Below, piece after piece: positions 61,598 through 64,000 of a stretch of 64,000 nt of DNA. A program made the translations under genes and the position numbers. The stretch's first letter is position 1. Each line of letters starts with the position of its first letter. The stretch is taken from NCBI GenBank assembly GCA_020439995.1, contig JAGROY010000137.1, positions 17,116 to 81,115 on the forward strand. The letters are read 5' to 3'. This DNA comes from Verrucomicrobiia bacterium (GTDB lineage: Bacteria > Verrucomicrobiota > Verrucomicrobiia > Verrucomicrobiales > DEV007). The notes beneath the pieces were generated by a model. That model saw only the letters and a list, made by a program, of their open reading frames with translations. It ran no database searches and was not told the DNA's origin.

Positions 61598-63427
61598 ATG
61601 AAGATTTTTCCCAAACTCTCCTCCATTTCCAAATTCTTGTCTCTGATGGCCGGGATATCGGCCGTTGCATCGGTGGGCATGGCGGCTCCGCCGGAATATC
61701 GTGACTGGACCATCGGTGGCGAGGGCAGCATTCGGGCGAAATTCGTTCCAAGCACTGGGCTGGGGGATACGATCACGCTCGAAGAGGCGAGCGGCAAGAC
61801 AAAGATCGTGGCGTTTCCCAAGATTTCGCCGCCGGATCAGGAATATGTGGACCTTTGGTACCTGACTGACAGTGTCGAGAAAAACGCGAACGAGTTTCTG
61901 GCCACGGCGGATATTTCGGCCTTTCTCCGCGCCCGGGACTTCGCGGTGCTCGATTACAAAGTCTCGGATCGTGCCGCGTTTTTTCCTGGGAAGATCAACG
62001 ATAAGGATTTCAAATTCTTCATCGATACCGGTGCATTTGCCAGTTTCTTAAATGAGGAATCCGCGAGGAAAATGGGGCTGGAGCTTACTGTTCTGAGTGA
62101 AGACCAGTGGGGATCCGGGATCGACGGGATTCCGCTGAAGACGTATGCCTGCAAGGTTGATTCGATCGATCTTGGCGAGATCCGGGTGAACAACCACTTG
62201 ATCCGTGCCGTTGACATTGCCCAGTCGCAGTATTCCGCCCACGCCAGCGGACGCGTGCTGTTGGATGCAGTGTTAGGCTACGATTTGCTGGATGAGCTTG
62301 ATGCCGTCATCACCTACAAAGGCAAGCGCGTCTACATCCCGCGCAATCAGATCAAGAAGTCCGTGGATATGCCGGATTCGGTCCGTGACACCTTGCCGAT
62401 CTTGAACGTAAAGGCTACCGACACCCGCGGTTTGCGTGACAGTGTGGGGACGCCGGTCAATGTGACTGGAATGATCCGCACGGTGGAAGAAGCGGACGGA
62501 GGCACGCTGGAGTTGCAGTTCTTCGGAAGGCGTGTGATCGCAGCTGTGCCAAAGGAAGTAGCGGACAAACTCCCTGCCGGTGCAGCAAAGCGCTTTGCCA
62601 ATCAGGATGCGCGAGTCTCCGGAATTCTGAAAGAAGTTGAGATCGAGCGGGCAGGGCGCAAATCAAAGGCCTACCAGATCGATGTTGCCGACACTCAATT
62701 CATCGAAGTCAACGAAGTCTGGAAACCGAGCATTGCCGCCCGTCCAGAGAGCGATCAGCCTGACTCAACTACGCCCGCTCCAGCAGCGCCTGTCGACCTT
62801 AGCAAATTTTCGCTGGGCGATGTGGTTGGTTACCGCACCTGGCTGGATCGCTTTGGTAAGAAATTACGGGCACGCCCGATTTCGATCGAGGACAACACCC
62901 ATGTAAAACTGAGGGTCAGCAACAACCAGCACTACTCCCTGGCAATTTCCGATCTGAGCGACGCTGATCAGGCCTATCTGAAGACCTGGCCAAATCCGAG
63001 TGACGGCAATCTTGTCGGCACCTTCCTTCAGACCATTTCGCTGCCCGAATTCACCAGCAAGCGGGGTTACGACTCCGTAGACTTCAAAGCCCGCGACAAC
63101 AAAATCTGGGTGAAATGCGAAGTTGAAGGTGAGACATTTGACTTCTTCATTGATACCGGCGCTCAATCGACAGGCATGAGCTACGCGGCAGGCGAAAAAC
63201 TTGGCCTCGATATGGAGCCAAACGGTTCAGCAATGGGATGGGGCGGCAAGCCCGTCCCCATCTTCAAAGCCACCGCCACCGACTTCAAGATCGGCACCGC
63301 AGAATTTAAAAACCTGGAGCTTTCCATTATCCCTGCGGACTGGGACGGAATCTTCGGATGGGACCTGCTTGAGAAGCTGGACGCCGCGATCGATTACAAA
63401 AACAAGGTCATGTATCTTAAGAAGTGA
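61598..63427 (+). CDS. Secreted protein with two retropepsin-like domains and two SHD1-like domains
   Basis: 609 residues; ATG 61598 has AGGCACC upstream. Signal peptide about 1-29. An SHD1-like domain (about 34-92, YRDWTIGGEGSIRAKFV, ISPPDQEYVD) leads to a first retropepsin-like aspartic protease domain (about 118-250) with D143-T-G. A beta-rich linker (about 260-395) follows. A second SHD1-like domain (about 410-465, YRTWLDRFGKKLRARPIS, LSDADQAYLKTW) precedes a second retropepsin-like domain (about 490-609) with D519-T-G in FFIDTGAQSTG. Retropepsins act as dimers, so the two could pair within one chain. Ends 4 bases before the convergent gene. Confidence 0.85.
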   Translation: MKIFPKLSSISKFLSLMAGISAVASVGMAAPPEYRDWTIGGEGSIRAKFVPSTGLGDTITLEEASGKTKIVAFPKISPPDQEYVDLWYLTDSVEKNANEFLATADISAFLRARDFAVLDYKVSDRAAFFPGKINDKDFKFFIDTGAFASFLNEESARKMGLELTVLSEDQWGSGIDGIPLKTYACKVDSIDLGEIRVNNHLIRAVDIAQSQYSAHASGRVLLDAVLGYDLLDELDAVITYKGKRVYIPRNQIKKSVDMPDSVRDTLPILNVKATDTRGLRDSVGTPVNVTGMIRTVEEADGGTLELQFFGRRVIAAVPKEVADKLPAGAAKRFANQDARVSGILKEVEIERAGRKSKAYQIDVADTQFIEVNEVWKPSIAARPESDQPDSTTPAPAAPVDLSKFSLGDVVGYRTWLDRFGKKLRARPISIEDNTHVKLRVSNNQHYSLAISDLSDADQAYLKTWPNPSDGNLVGTFLQTISLPEFTSKRGYDSVDFKARDNKIWVKCEVEGETFDFFIDTGAQSTGMSYAAGEKLGLDMEPNGSAMGWGGKPVPIFKATATDFKIGTAEFKNLELSIIPADWDGIFGWDLLEKLDAAIDYKNKVMYLKK

Positions 63428-63431
63428 TTTC

Positions 63432-64000
63432 TCATTTTGCATACTCGTAGCCAAAAACAATCACCTCAAAATCGCGTTCTCCTGGATTCGTGATGGCGAC
63501 GTTGATGACCCCCGTAACGGTAAGCGTTCCCGGTGTCGTAACGGTCGCATACGGGCTGGGGCCGGAGGTCACAGACGGGGATCTTTCAGTCCCAATTGGA
63601 ATCGTAAGCGAATAGAGATTTCCACGTTTAAGCGTGCTGCTATACCCGTTGTAGTCGAATCCGATTTCCGCTAGCCCTCGTAGAAGATTTGAGGAAAATC
63701 GCTCTGTAAATTCCACATAAGAAATGGACTTCAGAGATATTTTCTTTCTGATCGAAAAGTAGGAATGGTCACCTGAAGTGCCCCCGCCTCCTTGCATGGT
63801 GTCTGTGATACTGAACTCTTCATTCTCCGGCACGGGGAAGATGATTCGGGGATTGTGTTTTCTAATGAGTTCACGGAGCTCCAAATCTCCTTTCTCAGTG
63901 GCTTGGCTACTGATCTCAACACCGTCAGAGTCAATACTGGCGAGAGCCAGGTTCTCTCTAGCCTTGGTCTCGGGGAAGGGGTGGGCGGTTGGTATGATGT
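63432..64000 (-). CDS. Hypothetical protein, C-terminal part (5' end outside window)
   Basis: The frame is open from the right edge to its stop at 63432, 188 residues visible. The upstream part (IIPTAHPFPETKARENLALA, then SIDSDGVEISSQATEKGDLE) joins smoothly to ELRELIRKHNPRIIFPVPEN, so the first in-frame TTG at 63884 is not the start. It ends with TLTVTGVINVAITNPGERDF and EVIVFGYEYAK, a beta-rich pattern with basic and aromatic residues, and RIIFPVPENEEFSITDTMQG before it. Looks like a secreted or surface protein. No family recognised. Converges with the retropepsin gene. Confidence 0.7.
   Translation of the reverse strand, partial: IIPTAHPFPETKARENLALASIDSDGVEISSQATEKGDLELRELIRKHNPRIIFPVPENEEFSITDTMQGGGGTSGDHSYFSIRKKISLKSISYVEFTERFSSNLLRGLAEIGFDYNGYSSTLKRGNLYSLTIPIGTERSPSVTSGPSPYATVTTPGTLTVTGVINVAITNPGERDFEVIVFGYEYAK

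Noticed and set aside
1..64000. Search by eye for tRNA, rRNA, CRISPR and IS elements
   Set aside because: No cloverleaf with a conserved TTCGA arm, no regular 25-40 base repeat-spacer series and no transposase or terminal inverted repeats were seen.

Overview
The window looks like a chromosomal segment of a member of the PVC superphylum, most likely Verrucomicrobiota. This is an inference from gene content: secreted DUF1501 protein, PVC-type propeller/cytochrome c/F5-8C protein, LamG-cytochrome protein, MoxR-DUF58-BatA-VWA cluster, many secreted multidomain enzymes, and large families of lineage-restricted secreted repeat proteins. No rRNA, tRNA, CRISPR array, IS element or phage gene was seen.

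Layout. 1-1.6 kb: the 3' end of an RND pump gene, a small unknown gene and rplS with a strong bidirectional terminator. 1.6-3.7 kb: a secreted glycoside hydrolase-like/serine beta-lactamase-like fusion. 3.9-9.5 kb: a complete tripartite RND efflux operon (outer membrane lipoprotein, adaptor, pump). 9.5-12.7 kb: first overlapping pair of membrane-anchored WA/DP-repeat proteins. 12.8-25.5 kb: an island for plant or algal polysaccharide use, with a CE15-like glucuronoyl esterase, a DUF1593-GH127 fusion, a three-gene TRAP transporter and a PL1 pectate lyase-like protein carrying a DUF3826 tail; an NnrS gene and an unknown gene lie inside it. 25.7-26.7 kb: fatty acid desaturase. 27.0-30.5 kb: second overlapping pair of WA/DP-repeat proteins, the downstream one frameshifted.

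30.7-48.4 kb holds a long minus-strand set of envelope genes: trypsin-like protease, a protein sharing its N-terminal domain, HEAT-repeat protein, MoxR ATPase, DUF58 protein, a 1540-residue BatA/PQQ-propeller fusion, a Tat-exported prenyltransferase-repeat protein and then, beyond a divergently placed Uma2 gene, a VWA membrane protein and a second large membrane protein. Overlapping or nearly touching stops and starts suggest co-transcription in blocks. 48.7-49.3 kb: N-acetylmuramoyl-L-alanine amidase behind a good sigma70-like promoter. 49.4-49.96 kb: an apparently decayed gene.

50-61 kb is redox and secreted-enzyme rich: a LamG/cytochrome c/propeller protein, a divergent DUF1501 protein, and an operon of type I copper/PA14 protein, beta-propeller protein and PVC-type cytochrome protein. 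60.9-64 kb: a cyclic-nucleotide-binding-domain protein, a secreted double retropepsin/SHD1 protein and the 3' part of an unknown gene cut by the window end.

Most minus-strand operons are packed with ATGA, GTGA, TAATG or TGATG junctions, which I used to choose starts. All functional calls come from reading motifs by eye; no database search was run.
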